Source: Phytoactinopolyspora endophytica
GTDB lineage: Bacteria; Actinomycetota; Actinomycetes; Jiangellales; Jiangellaceae
Length of the DNA: 14,180 bases
NCBI RefSeq assembly: GCF_004138495.1
Contig: NZ_ML142851.1
Location: 18,306 to 32,485, forward strand
Direction: 5' to 3'
Under the pieces are notes generated by a model. It was not told the origin of the DNA. It saw only the letters and a list, made by a program, of their open reading frames with translations, and did not search any database. A program made the translations under genes and the position numbers. Every line of letters starts with the position of its first letter. The stretch's first letter is position 1. Positions 5,357 to 13,832 of this stretch are shown here, in pieces.

Positions 5357-7468
5357 TTACTCCGCTTTGATATCCGCCACCGCGTCGATGATGAAGGCCA
5401 AGGTGAACGCCTCGTCATGCCACGCGTCGTACCTCCCGGACGGGCCACGGTGCCCCGCTCCCATCTCGGTCTTGAGCACAAGCGGCTTCTCGCCAGTGGC
5501 AACCGCGCGCAGCTTCGCCACCCATTTCGCCGGCTCGTGGTAGCCGACCCGCGGATCGTTCAGTCCCGCCGTGGCAAGGATGGCCGGATATCGGACCGCT
5601 TGCACGTTCTCGTACGGCGAGTAGGACTTCATGTACCGATAGACCTCAGCCGACTCGACCGGGTTGCCCCATTCCTCCCATTCAATGACCGTCAGCGGCA
5701 ATGACGGGTCCAGGATGGTGTTCAGTGCGTCGACGAACGGCACCTCACCCACAAGCGCGGCGAACGCCGACGGCGCCAGGTTGGCCACCGATCCGATCAG
5801 CAGCCCGCCGGCGCTGCCACCCCGGCCGGCCAGCCGGTCATTCGACGTCCATCCGGCCTCCACGAGCCGTTCCGCGCACGCCACGAAATCGGTGAAGGTG
5901 TTCCTCTTCGCCAGCATCTTTCCCTGCTCGTACCAGGCGCGGCCCATCTCACCGCCGCCCCGCACGTGCGCGATGGCGAAGACGAACCCCCGGTCCAGCA
6001 ACGAGAGTCTCGGGATGGAGAACCACGGATCCATGGAGGCTTCGTAAGATCCGTACCCGTAAAGCACACATGGTGCCGTCCCGTCGGCCGGAGTGTCCAA
6101 CCGCCGGACCAGCGATATCGGAATCCGGGTTCCGTCCTCGACCGTGGCCCACTCCCGCACCGTCTGGTATCGACTGGGATCGAAATCACCGAGCACCGGC
6201 TGCCGCTTGCGCAACTGCAGTTCGCGGGTGCCGACGTCGTAGTCATAGACCGAGCTCGGCGTCCCCAGGGACGTGTAGCCGAGCCGGAAGGTCGCCGTCG
6301 TGAACTCGGGGTTTCCTCCCGGCCGGACGGACCGGACCTCTTCGGGGAAGTCGATGTCGCGGCCTGGCTGCGGCTCGCCGTCGTGCAACGGGATCACATG
6401 CAGGCCCGTGCTCCCGCCACGCCGCAGCGGAACAATCAAGTGCCCGGCGAACGCGCCCACGTCGACGATGCGCCGCCCCTGCTCGTGCGGCAGGACGGGA
6501 GTCCAGTGCTCCCGTCCCGGCGATCCGATCGGTGCCTTCGCCAGCTCGAAGTCCAACGCGCCGTCGTTGTGGACGATGAAGAAGTACGGCCCAGAGTGGT
6601 CGACGAAGTACTCCACCCCCTGGCGGCGTGGCTCCACCAAGCGGAATTCGCCGTTCGGCTCGTCCGCCGACAGGATACGCACCTCGCTGGTGATCGAGCT
6701 GCCCAGCGTGATGAGCACGTACGCCTTGCTGCGGGTCAGGCTGACATCGGCGAAGAAGCGCTCGTCGTCCTCCTGGTGCACGATCTGATCCTCGGCGGCG
6801 TCCGTACCGAGATGGTGCCGCCATACCCGATAGGGGCGCATCGCCTCGTCGACGGTCGTGTAGAAGAGTGTCGATGCGTCCGCGGACCAGGCGGTGCTGT
6901 AGTACGTGTTGGGCACCTCGTCGGGCAGGAGCTGGCCCGTTTCGAGATTCTTGACGCGCAGCGTGTACTTCTCCGCTCCGTCGTAGTCGGTGGAGAAGAT
7001 GAGCAACCGGCCGTCCGGACTGACGTCGAACGCTCCGAGCGCGAAGTAGGGCGACTCTCCGGCGAGCTCGTTCTCATCGAGGAGCACCTGCTCATCGGCG
7101 GGCGAGACGATCGGCTGTGCAGGGTCGTCCGGCAGCTCCGGTTCCGTCCGAGAGCGGCAGTGGATCGCGTACTGCCGACCTTCCACGGTACGTGTGTAGT
7201 ACCACCACCCGCCGTATCGGCTCGGCACGGAAAGGTCGGTCTCCAGCGTCCGCGCCTTGATCTCTTCGAAGATCTGGCCCTGCAGCCCTTTGGTGTGGGC
7301 GGTGACCGCCTCGGTGTACGCGTTCTCCGCCTCGAGGTAGGCCGTCGTGTCCGGATCGTCGCGATCCAGGAGCCACGCGTACTCATCGACGACGGTGTCA
7401 CCGTGGAACGTCCGGGTATGCGGAACGCGCTTGGCGACGGGCGGGGACAGGCGATCGGCTTCGGACAT
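5357..7468 (-). CDS. ptrB: Oligopeptidase B (S9A prolyl oligopeptidase family)
   Basis: A 703-residue serine peptidase, full length for the family. Residues 1-430 form the N-terminal segment and the seven-bladed propeller that limits access to peptides (WLLDRDDPDTTAYLEAENAY near 32 is a typical opening). The alpha/beta hydrolase domain follows, with YGYGSYEAS near 470, RGGGEMGRAWYEQGK near 503, nucleophile Ser552 in GRGGSAGG, Asp638 in LNDPRV and His673 in GAGHRG. The Ser-Asp-His spacing matches bacterial oligopeptidase B, which cleaves after Arg and Lys in short peptides in the cytoplasm. No signal peptide. The ATG at 7468 has no Shine-Dalgarno sequence; TACCGT 6 nt upstream suggests a leaderless transcript. 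Divergent from the GntR gene. Another S9A subfamily is possible but less likely. Confidence 0.92.
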   Translation of the reverse strand: MSEADRLSPPVAKRVPHTRTFHGDTVVDEYAWLLDRDDPDTTAYLEAENAYTEAVTAHTKGLQGQIFEEIKARTLETDLSVPSRYGGWWYYTRTVEGRQYAIHCRSRTEPELPDDPAQPIVSPADEQVLLDENELAGESPYFALGAFDVSPDGRLLIFSTDYDGAEKYTLRVKNLETGQLLPDEVPNTYYSTAWSADASTLFYTTVDEAMRPYRVWRHHLGTDAAEDQIVHQEDDERFFADVSLTRSKAYVLITLGSSITSEVRILSADEPNGEFRLVEPRRQGVEYFVDHSGPYFFIVHNDGALDFELAKAPIGSPGREHWTPVLPHEQGRRIVDVGAFAGHLIVPLRRGGSTGLHVIPLHDGEPQPGRDIDFPEEVRSVRPGGNPEFTTATFRLGYTSLGTPSSVYDYDVGTRELQLRKRQPVLGDFDPSRYQTVREWATVEDGTRIPISLVRRLDTPADGTAPCVLYGYGSYEASMDPWFSIPRLSLLDRGFVFAIAHVRGGGEMGRAWYEQGKMLAKRNTFTDFVACAERLVEAGWTSNDRLAGRGGSAGGLLIGSVANLAPSAFAALVGEVPFVDALNTILDPSLPLTVIEWEEWGNPVESAEVYRYMKSYSPYENVQAVRYPAILATAGLNDPRVGYHEPAKWVAKLRAVATGEKPLVLKTEMGAGHRGPSGRYDAWHDEAFTLAFIIDAVADIKAE

Positions 7469-7474
7469 GACCCG

Positions 7475-7480
7475 ACGGTA
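7475..7480 (-). promoter_or_regulatory. Candidate -10 box of the oligopeptidase B gene
   Basis: On the minus strand TACCGT (TANNNT) lies 6 nt before the ATG at 7468, so transcription would start at the initiation codon. There is no ribosome site in between and no good -35 at 16-19 bp. Support is therefore spacing plus the lack of a Shine-Dalgarno sequence. Confidence 0.35.
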
Positions 7481-7558
7481 CCCCAGGGCCGATCCACTGA
7501 CTTATCCGCCGTTGCGGGCCCGGCCGACGGTCGTCGAGGGCGCCGCCGGGTCACAAAG

Positions 7559-7587
7559 TTGTTCTATTAGAACTAGAACAATAGACT
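7559..7587 (+). promoter_or_regulatory. GntR operator embedded in a leaderless promoter
   Basis: A -35-like TTGTTC (7559-7564), a 17-bp spacer and a -10 TAGACT (7582-7587) are followed 6 nt later by the GntR ATG at 7594, predicting a leaderless mRNA. The 23 bases from the -35 to the edge of the -10 are filled by GTTCTATTAGAACTAGAAC and flanks. GTTCTA-T-TAGAAC (7561-7573) is a perfect palindrome, and TTGTTCTA (7559-7566) also pairs with TAGAACAA (7574-7581). The AT-rich dyad is unique in this GC-rich region and suits autorepression by the adjacent YtrA-type regulator. Confidence 0.75.
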
Positions 7588-7593
7588 TAGTGA

Positions 7594-7947
7594 ATGCTCA
7601 TCCGGATGGACCCGAACTCGTCCGAGCCGCTGTTCGCGCAGCTGGCTGCAGCCGTACGTGGTGCGGCCGCACGTGGTGAGGTTCGGGCGGGGGAACGGCT
7701 CCCGGGCGCACGGGACCTGGCCGACTCCCTGGGGCTCAACGTCCACACGGTTCTCCGCGGCTACCAGCAGCTCCGCGACGAAGGCTTGGTGGAGCTGCGA
7801 AGAGGACGCGGAGCCGTGCTCACCACGCAAGCATCGGACGGACTGGCCGCACTTCGAGAAGCCGTCACCGAGGTCGCGTCCCAAGCCCGGCGGCTCGGTC
7901 TCACGACGGATGAGCTGGTCGACCTGATACGAACGGAGTACCAATGA
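7594..7947 (+). CDS. GntR family transcriptional regulator, YtrA type
   Basis: A 117-residue regulator. Residues 12-78 form a GntR winged helix: EPLFAQLAAAVRGAAARGEV, then RAGERLPGARDLADSLGLNV, recognition helix HTVLRGYQQLRDEG and wing LVELRRGRGAVL. The C-terminal part (80-117) is only a short helical dimerisation tail, without the large effector domain of FadR- or HutC-type members. That is the hallmark of the YtrA subfamily, which usually represses an operon for membrane proteins. The gene sits directly behind a strong operator-like dyad, and its TGA overlaps the ATG of the DUF1648 gene (ATGA), so the two are translationally coupled. The ATG at 7594 appears leaderless; an in-frame ATG at 7606 is an alternative. 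Confidence 0.92.
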   Translation: MLIRMDPNSSEPLFAQLAAAVRGAAARGEVRAGERLPGARDLADSLGLNVHTVLRGYQQLRDEGLVELRRGRGAVLTTQASDGLAALREAVTEVASQARRLGLTTDELVDLIRTEYQ

Positions 7948-8942
7948 CTCACGCGACACCCCAGACGCCGCGGACCCGGCCCAGTGGCCGCACGCTCCTC
8001 GCCTCGGCGGGCATCCCCTTCCTGGTGGCATTCATCGGAGCACTCCTGGTCTGGAGCTGGCGCGACGATCTGCCGTCGCGGGTAGCCATTCACTGGGGAA
8101 CCAGCGGTGCCAATGGATTCGCCTCGGTCGAGGCCGTCGCCGGTATGATCGCGGCTTTCGGCGTGGCCTTCCCGGCGATCGCGCTGATTCTGTCCTTCGC
8201 AGGGCGTCACGATCCGACGGTGGCGCGCGTCGTGACTGGGATGACATCGGGAACGACGACGCTTGTCACGGCACTCGTCGCAGGCCTGGTCGCCGATCAA
8301 CGGGGGATCTCCGACGCCCGCGACGCAGACCTGAGCGCTGCCGCGTTCCTGGGAGCCGTCGGCCTGGCCGTAGCTGTGACCGTCATCGCAATATCCTTGG
8401 TGCCCCGGCGCACCGGGTCCGGCGCTCTCGTCCCAGAAGACGCGCCTCGCGTCCCCCTCAGTGAGAACGAGTTAGTCGTCTGGACCCGTTCGGTCGCCGC
8501 CGGGAGTCTCATGGTGATACTCCTGGCCGCCGTCGTCGGCGTTACCGCCATCACGGCACTGCTCACGGGGCAGTGGGCCGTGCTGATCGTCACCACCATC
8601 CTCGTCGGTCTGATCGCCCTGATGTGTTCGATCCGAGTGACCGTCGACCACCGGGGAATGACCGTCAAGAGCTTCCTCGGGTGGCCGAAGTTCCAGACGC
8701 CGATCGACGAGATCGCACACGCCGAGATGGCACGGGTGCGCCCGATCCCGCACTTCGGCGGCTACGGCTACCGTATTGCGCTCTTCGGCCCGTACCGGGG
8801 CGCGAGCGGCTTCATCATGCGAGGGGGCAACGGCGTACTCGTCGAGCGGACGGACGGCAAGCGCACGATCGTCGTCGTGGACGACGCGGAGACAGCGGCC
8901 GGCTTACTCAACGCCATGGTCGAACGGGCCCGGGCCCAATAG
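7944..8942 (+). CDS. DUF1648-containing membrane protein
   Basis: A 332-residue protein with six predicted membrane helices (about 18-38, 65-86, 96-117, 132-153, 184-205, 211-233). Between helices 1 and 2 is LPSRVAIHWGTSGANGFAS, the DUF1648 motif seen in SdpI-like proteins. After the last helix, residues 234-332 form a cytoplasmic domain with a beta-rich pattern (RGMTVKSFLGWPKFQTPIDE, then a Gly/Tyr-rich strand), resembling bacterial PH-like domains appended to these proteins. It overlaps the GntR gene by 4 bp and is almost certainly under its control. DUF1648 proteins linked to GntR regulators are widespread in Gram-positives; the function of most is unknown, though SdpI itself gives toxin immunity in Bacillus. 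Confidence 0.88.
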   Translation: MTHATPQTPRTRPSGRTLLASAGIPFLVAFIGALLVWSWRDDLPSRVAIHWGTSGANGFASVEAVAGMIAAFGVAFPAIALILSFAGRHDPTVARVVTGMTSGTTTLVTALVAGLVADQRGISDARDADLSAAAFLGAVGLAVAVTVIAISLVPRRTGSGALVPEDAPRVPLSENELVVWTRSVAAGSLMVILLAAVVGVTAITALLTGQWAVLIVTTILVGLIALMCSIRVTVDHRGMTVKSFLGWPKFQTPIDEIAHAEMARVRPIPHFGGYGYRIALFGPYRGASGFIMRGGNGVLVERTDGKRTIVVVDDAETAAGLLNAMVERARAQ

Positions 8943-8953
8943 TGCGGTCCGGC

Positions 8954-8982
8954 TTGCCATAGATGTTAGCGAGTGTCAACAT
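8954..8982 (+). promoter_or_regulatory. Candidate TetR promoter with overlapping dyad
   Basis: TTGCCA (8954-8959), a 17-bp spacer and CAACAT (8977-8982) make a reasonable core promoter whose start would fall at about 8989-8991, on the ATG at 8991. ATGTT (8963-8967) and AACAT (8978-8982) are inverted arms 10 bp apart, with weaker symmetry inside, spanning the spacer and the -10. An autoregulatory TetR operator is inferred; the arms are short. Confidence 0.45.
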
Positions 8983-8990
8983 TCATGGAC

Positions 8991-9668
8991 ATGACCGTTC
9001 CAGGCCGCCATCGCGACACCTACCACCACGGCGATCTCCGCAACGCGCTCATCACAGCCGGTGCGGAACTCGCCGGGCAGGGCGGACCTGACGCGGTCGG
9101 GATCCGGCCGGCCGCCCGCATGGTCGGAGTCACACCCACCGCCGCATACCGGCACTTCAGCGACGCCGACCAGCTCCTCAACGCGGTCAAAGACAGAGCT
9201 TTCACCGTCCTGCTCGAAGCGATGCGCGAGCACGTCGCCGCCATCGGGACCAGCGGCACGCCCGCGGATCGCGCGGTCCAGCGGCTCGAAGCGATTGGGC
9301 GCGCCTACATCGAAGCCGCACTGGCCGAGCCTGGCTTGTTCCGGGTCGCCTTCGGCGAACGGGGATCCCTGCCGGACCTGCCTGCCGAAGCCATGCCCCC
9401 CACGTTCCGCGTGCTCAACGAGACGCTGGACGAGCTGGTCGACGCCGGCGTCATGCCTCCCGACCGGCGGCCGATGGCCGAGCTTGCGGCCTGGTCCGCC
9501 GTGCACGGATTCGCCCGACTGGTCCTGGACGGACCGCTCTCTCAGCTACCGGACGCCGCCAGGCGGGAGGCGTCGGAACGGATCATCGGGATGGTGCTCG
9601 AAGCTTTCGCTCCCGACCGGTCGGGCAAGGACGGCCGATCGGGTGATTCCACCGACGGGACGCCCTAG
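8991..9668 (+). CDS. TetR/AcrR family transcriptional regulator
   Basis: A 225-residue regulator from ATG 8991. In-frame alternatives are ATG 8985 and GTG 8973; none has a ribosome site, and 8991 fits the candidate leaderless promoter. Residues 10-57 are the TetR DNA-binding domain: YHHGDLRNALITAGAELAGQ, then GIRPAARMVGVTPTAAYRHF as the helix-turn-helix. The C-terminal ligand and dimer domain has the pattern of TetR WHG-type members (RAYIEAALAEPGLFRVAFGE, later AELAAWSAVHGFARLVLDG). The tail is Asp/Ser/Gly-rich. No obvious target gene: upstream is the GntR-DUF1648 pair on the same strand and downstream the convergent purA. It probably controls itself and a distant target. The ligand is unknown. 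Confidence 0.9.
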   Translation: MTVPGRHRDTYHHGDLRNALITAGAELAGQGGPDAVGIRPAARMVGVTPTAAYRHFSDADQLLNAVKDRAFTVLLEAMREHVAAIGTSGTPADRAVQRLEAIGRAYIEAALAEPGLFRVAFGERGSLPDLPAEAMPPTFRVLNETLDELVDAGVMPPDRRPMAELAAWSAVHGFARLVLDGPLSQLPDAARREASERIIGMVLEAFAPDRSGKDGRSGDSTDGTP

Positions 9669-9691
9669 CCGGACAGGCGAGCGTCCGCGTG

Positions 9692-11158
<1,467 letters not shown>

Positions 11159-11569
11159 CTAGAGCAGTTCGCCGGCAGCGGTCGGGCTGGAGTCACGCAG
11201 GAACTGAGCGCACCGCTCCGCTTCCTCGGCCTCGCCGATGCTCTCCGCGGCGCGACCCAAGGCATGCAGCGCCCGCAAGAACCCTCGGTTCGGTTCGTGC
11301 TCCCACGGGATCGGGCCATGCCCCTTCCAGCCGGCACGCCGGAGCTGGTCGAGGCCGCGGTGGTATCCGGTACGGGCGAACGCGTAAGAGGTCACGACGT
11401 CCCCGGCCTCGAACGCACGGTCGGCCAGCTCCGCCCACGCCAGTGACGACGTGGGATGTGAAGCGGCCACCGTCGCCGGATCGACACCGGTGGCCAGCGC
11501 CTCCCGCGGCGTAGGCTCGTCCGGAAGCAGGGTCTCCGGCGGCCCGCCGAGAAGATCCTCGCCGGGCAT
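11159..11569 (-). CDS. DUF3151 family protein
   Basis: A 136-residue, mostly helical soluble protein from ATG 11569. The frame is open to 11602, but this ATG has GAGGA 7 nt upstream and overlaps the aldolase stop by one base (TGATG), so the two are translationally coupled. Sequence features include LLGGPPETLLPDEP at the start, SSLAWAELADRAFEAGDVVTSY in the middle, and GYHRGLDQLRRAGWKGHGPI, then WEHEPNRGFLRALHALGRAA. These are characteristic of actinobacterial DUF3151 proteins, which have a TPR-like helical pattern. Function is unknown; coupling to fba suggests a role near central metabolism, but this is inference. Confidence 0.88.
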   Translation of the reverse strand: MPGEDLLGGPPETLLPDEPTPREALATGVDPATVAASHPTSSLAWAELADRAFEAGDVVTSYAFARTGYHRGLDQLRRAGWKGHGPIPWEHEPNRGFLRALHALGRAAESIGEAEEAERCAQFLRDSSPTAAGELL

Positions 11570-12591
11570 CACTTCATCCTCTGCCCAGCCGACCGCAGCC
11601 ACTGCGTGGCGTTGACAACGCGCTCAGCCATGCCGGCCTCGGCCGCCTTGCCCCATGTGCGGGGGTCGTACATCTTCTTGTTGCCGACCTCGCCGTCGAT
11701 CTTCAGCACACCGTCGTAGTTCTTGAACATGTGCTCGGCGACCGGGCGGGTGAAGGCGTACTGCGTGTCGGTGTCGATGTTCATCTTCACCACGCCGTAG
11801 TCGACCGCTGCCGCGACCTCTTCGGCAGTCGATCCGGAGCCACCGTGGAACACCAGGTTGAACGGCTTCTCCTTGCCGTACTTCTCACCGACGGTCTGCT
11901 GGATGTCACGGAGGATCTCCGGACGCAGCTTGACGTTGCCCGGCTTGTACACGCCGTGCACGTTCCCGAAGGTCAGCGCCGTGAGGTAGGTGCCCTTATC
12001 ACCTGTGCCCAGCGCCGCGGCGGTGGCCAGGCCATCCTCCACGGTGGTGTACAGCTTCTCGTTGATCTCGTGCGCGACACCGTCCTCTTCGCCGCCGACG
12101 ACGCCGACCTCGATCTCGAGGAGCGTCTTGGCCTCAGCGGAGAGCGCGAGCAGCTCTTCGGCGAGCTTCAGGTTCTCGTCGAGCGGCACGGCCGAGCCGT
12201 CCCACATGTGCGATCCGAAAAGGGGATCGCCGCCGGCCTTCACTCGTTCGGTGGACGCCGCCAGCAGTGGCTTCACCCAGTGTTCCACCGCGTCCACGGG
12301 AGCGTGGTCGGTGTGCAGGGCGATCTGTACGTCGTAGCTCTTGGCGGCCTCGTGAGCGAAGGCGGCGAAGGCAATGGCGCCACGGACCCGGTCCTTGACC
12401 GTAGGACCGGACAGGTATTCCGCGCCACCGGTCGAAACCTGGATGATCCCGTCACTCTCGGCCTCGGCGAACCCGCGCAGTGCGGCGTTCAGGGTCTGTG
12501 ACGAGGAGACGTTGATGGCCGGATAGGCGAAAGCTCCGGCCTTGGCGCGGCTGATCATCTCCGCATAGACATCAGGGGTGGCGATCGGCAT
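11569..12591 (-). CDS. fba: Class II fructose-bisphosphate aldolase
   Basis: A 340-residue zinc-dependent aldolase that interconverts fructose 1,6-bisphosphate with dihydroxyacetone phosphate and glyceraldehyde 3-phosphate in glycolysis and gluconeogenesis. ATG 12591 (MPIATPDVYAEMISRAKAG) matches the usual actinobacterial N-terminus and has GGAG 6 nt upstream; in-frame ATGs at 12603 and 12645 lack such support. Visible catalytic features are HTDHAP (Asp95 acid/base, His96 zinc ligand), EIEVGVVGGEEDG near 160, His212 in GNVHG, His249 in FHGGSGS, and the phosphate-binding NIDTDTQYAFTRP at 271. First gene of the unit with the DUF3151 gene; divergent from ptsH across a 226-bp spacer that must hold promoters for both. 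Confidence 0.97.
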   Translation of the reverse strand: MPIATPDVYAEMISRAKAGAFAYPAINVSSSQTLNAALRGFAEAESDGIIQVSTGGAEYLSGPTVKDRVRGAIAFAAFAHEAAKSYDVQIALHTDHAPVDAVEHWVKPLLAASTERVKAGGDPLFGSHMWDGSAVPLDENLKLAEELLALSAEAKTLLEIEVGVVGGEEDGVAHEINEKLYTTVEDGLATAAALGTGDKGTYLTALTFGNVHGVYKPGNVKLRPEILRDIQQTVGEKYGKEKPFNLVFHGGSGSTAEEVAAAVDYGVVKMNIDTDTQYAFTRPVAEHMFKNYDGVLKIDGEVGNKKMYDPRTWGKAAEAGMAERVVNATQWLRSAGQRMK

Positions 12592-12817
12592 AGATGACTC
12601 CATTCCGTGTAGACGGCTGCGCCGGACCTGCGGTCCGTATCCCACCTCGCGGCACCGGGAGGCGAGACGTCAACAGCCAGTATCCACCGAAGCCACCCTC
12701 TGATGCGACGTGGGCGCCGAGAGCCGGTTTCGACGCCAGTGGCCGACCGGCACTCCCGCCGTCACAACACAGCGAGATACGCTCGCATTGACACCGTCTC
12801 GACATCGAGGGAGAGCT
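12592..12817. promoter_or_regulatory. Divergent fba/ptsH intergenic region
   Basis: This 226-bp spacer separates two carbon-metabolism genes read away from each other. On the plus strand TACGCT (12778-12783) is a possible -10 and TTGACA (12788-12793) a perfect but poorly placed -35-like box before ptsH. On the minus strand GATACT in the 12670s resembles an aldolase -10. None pairs convincingly with a partner box, so promoter positions remain open. Confidence 0.35.
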
Positions 12818-13087
12818 GTGGCAGAGCGTACAACCGTCGTTGCCAGCCAATCCGGCCTACACGCCCGTCCGGCGGCCGTCTTCGTCAAGGCCGCTGCAGA
12901 GCAGCCCGCCAAGGTCACCATCCGCAAGCCCGACGGCGAACCGGTCGACGCATCGAGCATCCTCTCCCTCATGACGCTCGGCGTCGAGCAAGGAGACGAG
13001 GTGATCCTCGCCGCCGAGGGCGACCGTGCCGAGGAGGCACTGGATACTCTCATCGCGTTGCTGGAGACGGACCTCGACGCCGAATGA
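12818..13087 (+). CDS. ptsH: Phosphocarrier protein HPr
   Basis: An 89-residue protein of standard HPr length. GTG 12818 was chosen over upstream in-frame starts because GAGG lies 7 nt before it and the protein then starts MAERTTVVASQSGLHARPA. His15 in GLHARPA is the residue that takes phosphate from enzyme I and passes it to sugar-specific EIIA proteins of the phosphotransferase system. Ser46 in DASSILSLMTLGV is at the position of the regulatory serine of low-GC Gram-positives; whether it is used here is unknown. The acidic C-terminus ETDLDAE follows the last helix. No ptsI, EIIA or EIIBC gene lies in the window. The neighbouring divergent aldolase fits a carbon-flow setting. Confidence 0.95.
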   Translation: MAERTTVVASQSGLHARPAAVFVKAAAEQPAKVTIRKPDGEPVDASSILSLMTLGVEQGDEVILAAEGDRAEEALDTLIALLETDLDAE

Positions 13088-13141
13088 CCCGAACTCACCC
13101 ATAGTCAGCACCGCCGACGAGCCCTGAATTTAGGAGCGCGC

Positions 13142-13750
13142 GTGGAGTTCGCAGAGGTGGTGCGGCGGCGGCGCATGGTCCGGAACTACACCGATGACCC
13201 GATCGAGCCCGCGGCAATCGACCGGGTTCTGGCCCATGCCGTACGCGCACCGAGCGCCGGCTTCAGCCAGGGCTGGGCGTTCCTCCGCCTGGACACCGCC
13301 GCGGACGTGAATCTGTTCTGGGAGGCCGCCACACCTCCCGGACGCGGGACCGACGCCTGGTCACAAGGTCTGCGCCGAGCACCGGTGATCATCGTCCCGA
13401 TGTCCTCGAAACAGGCCTACCTCGATCGTTACGCGGCGTCGGACAAGGGCTGGACCGACCGCGACGAGGCCCGCTGGCCAGCCCCGTACTGGGACATCGA
13501 CACCGGCATGGCCAGCCTGCTCATGCTGCTGACCGTGGTGGACGAGGGGCTCGGCGCATGCTTCTTCGGCATCCCTCCGGAACGGATCGCGGAATTCCGC
13601 GCCACGTTCGCAGTGCCGGACGAATACACCCCGATCGGTGCCATCACCATCGGCTACCGGGCGCCGGACCGCCGGTCACCGTCCCTGCAGCGCGGCCGCA
13701 GGAGCGTCGATGACGTCGTCCACCACGGCAAATGGAACGGCACCCGCTGA
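13142..13750 (+). CDS. Nitroreductase family flavoprotein
   Basis: A 202-residue protein from GTG 13142 with AGGAG about 6 nt upstream. It starts MEFAEVVRRRRMVRNYTDDP, the FMN-phosphate-binding Arg-rich segment of the nitroreductase fold. Further on are APSAGFSQGW near 37, the helix DIDTGMASLLMLLTVVDEGL near 118, then GACFFGIPPERIAEFR and YTPIGAITIGYRAPD near 138-176. These enzymes use FMN and NAD(P)H to reduce nitro groups, quinones or enones; the natural substrate cannot be read from the sequence. A 54-bp gap separates it from ptsH, so read-through is possible but a functional link is not implied. The Trp/Tyr-rich insert at 100-117 may shape the active site. Confidence 0.9.
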   Translation: MEFAEVVRRRRMVRNYTDDPIEPAAIDRVLAHAVRAPSAGFSQGWAFLRLDTAADVNLFWEAATPPGRGTDAWSQGLRRAPVIIVPMSSKQAYLDRYAASDKGWTDRDEARWPAPYWDIDTGMASLLMLLTVVDEGLGACFFGIPPERIAEFRATFAVPDEYTPIGAITIGYRAPDRRSPSLQRGRRSVDDVVHHGKWNGTR

Positions 13751-13760
13751 AGGCCAGTTC

Positions 13761-13820
13761 CCCCATGATCATCGAGGATGTTGGGGGTTATAACCCCGCT
13801 GATCCTCGATGATCATGGGG
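13761..13820. repeat. 60-bp nested perfect inverted repeat between convergent genes
   Basis: CCCCATGATCATCGAGGAT (13761-13779) and its exact complement (13802-13820) form 19-bp perfect arms. The 22-bp middle contains a second perfect palindrome, GGGGTTATAACCCC (13784-13797). The element fills the gap between the nitroreductase stop (13750) and the phosphatase stop (13833). It can serve as a terminator on both strands, although no long T run follows. The perfection and nested layout also suit a small mobile palindromic repeat. Confidence 0.85.
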
Positions 13821-13832
13821 AGGAGTATGACC

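Noticed and set aside
5966..7570. 534-codon plus-strand frame opposite oligopeptidase B
   Set aside because: High-GC genes often leave the opposite strand open; the minus strand encodes a complete serine peptidase with an intact catalytic triad.
11731..12501. Plus-strand frame opposite the aldolase gene, and a similar one at 10286-11446 opposite purA
   Set aside because: Both are antisense to highly conserved enzymes and show no recognisable domain or ribosome site.
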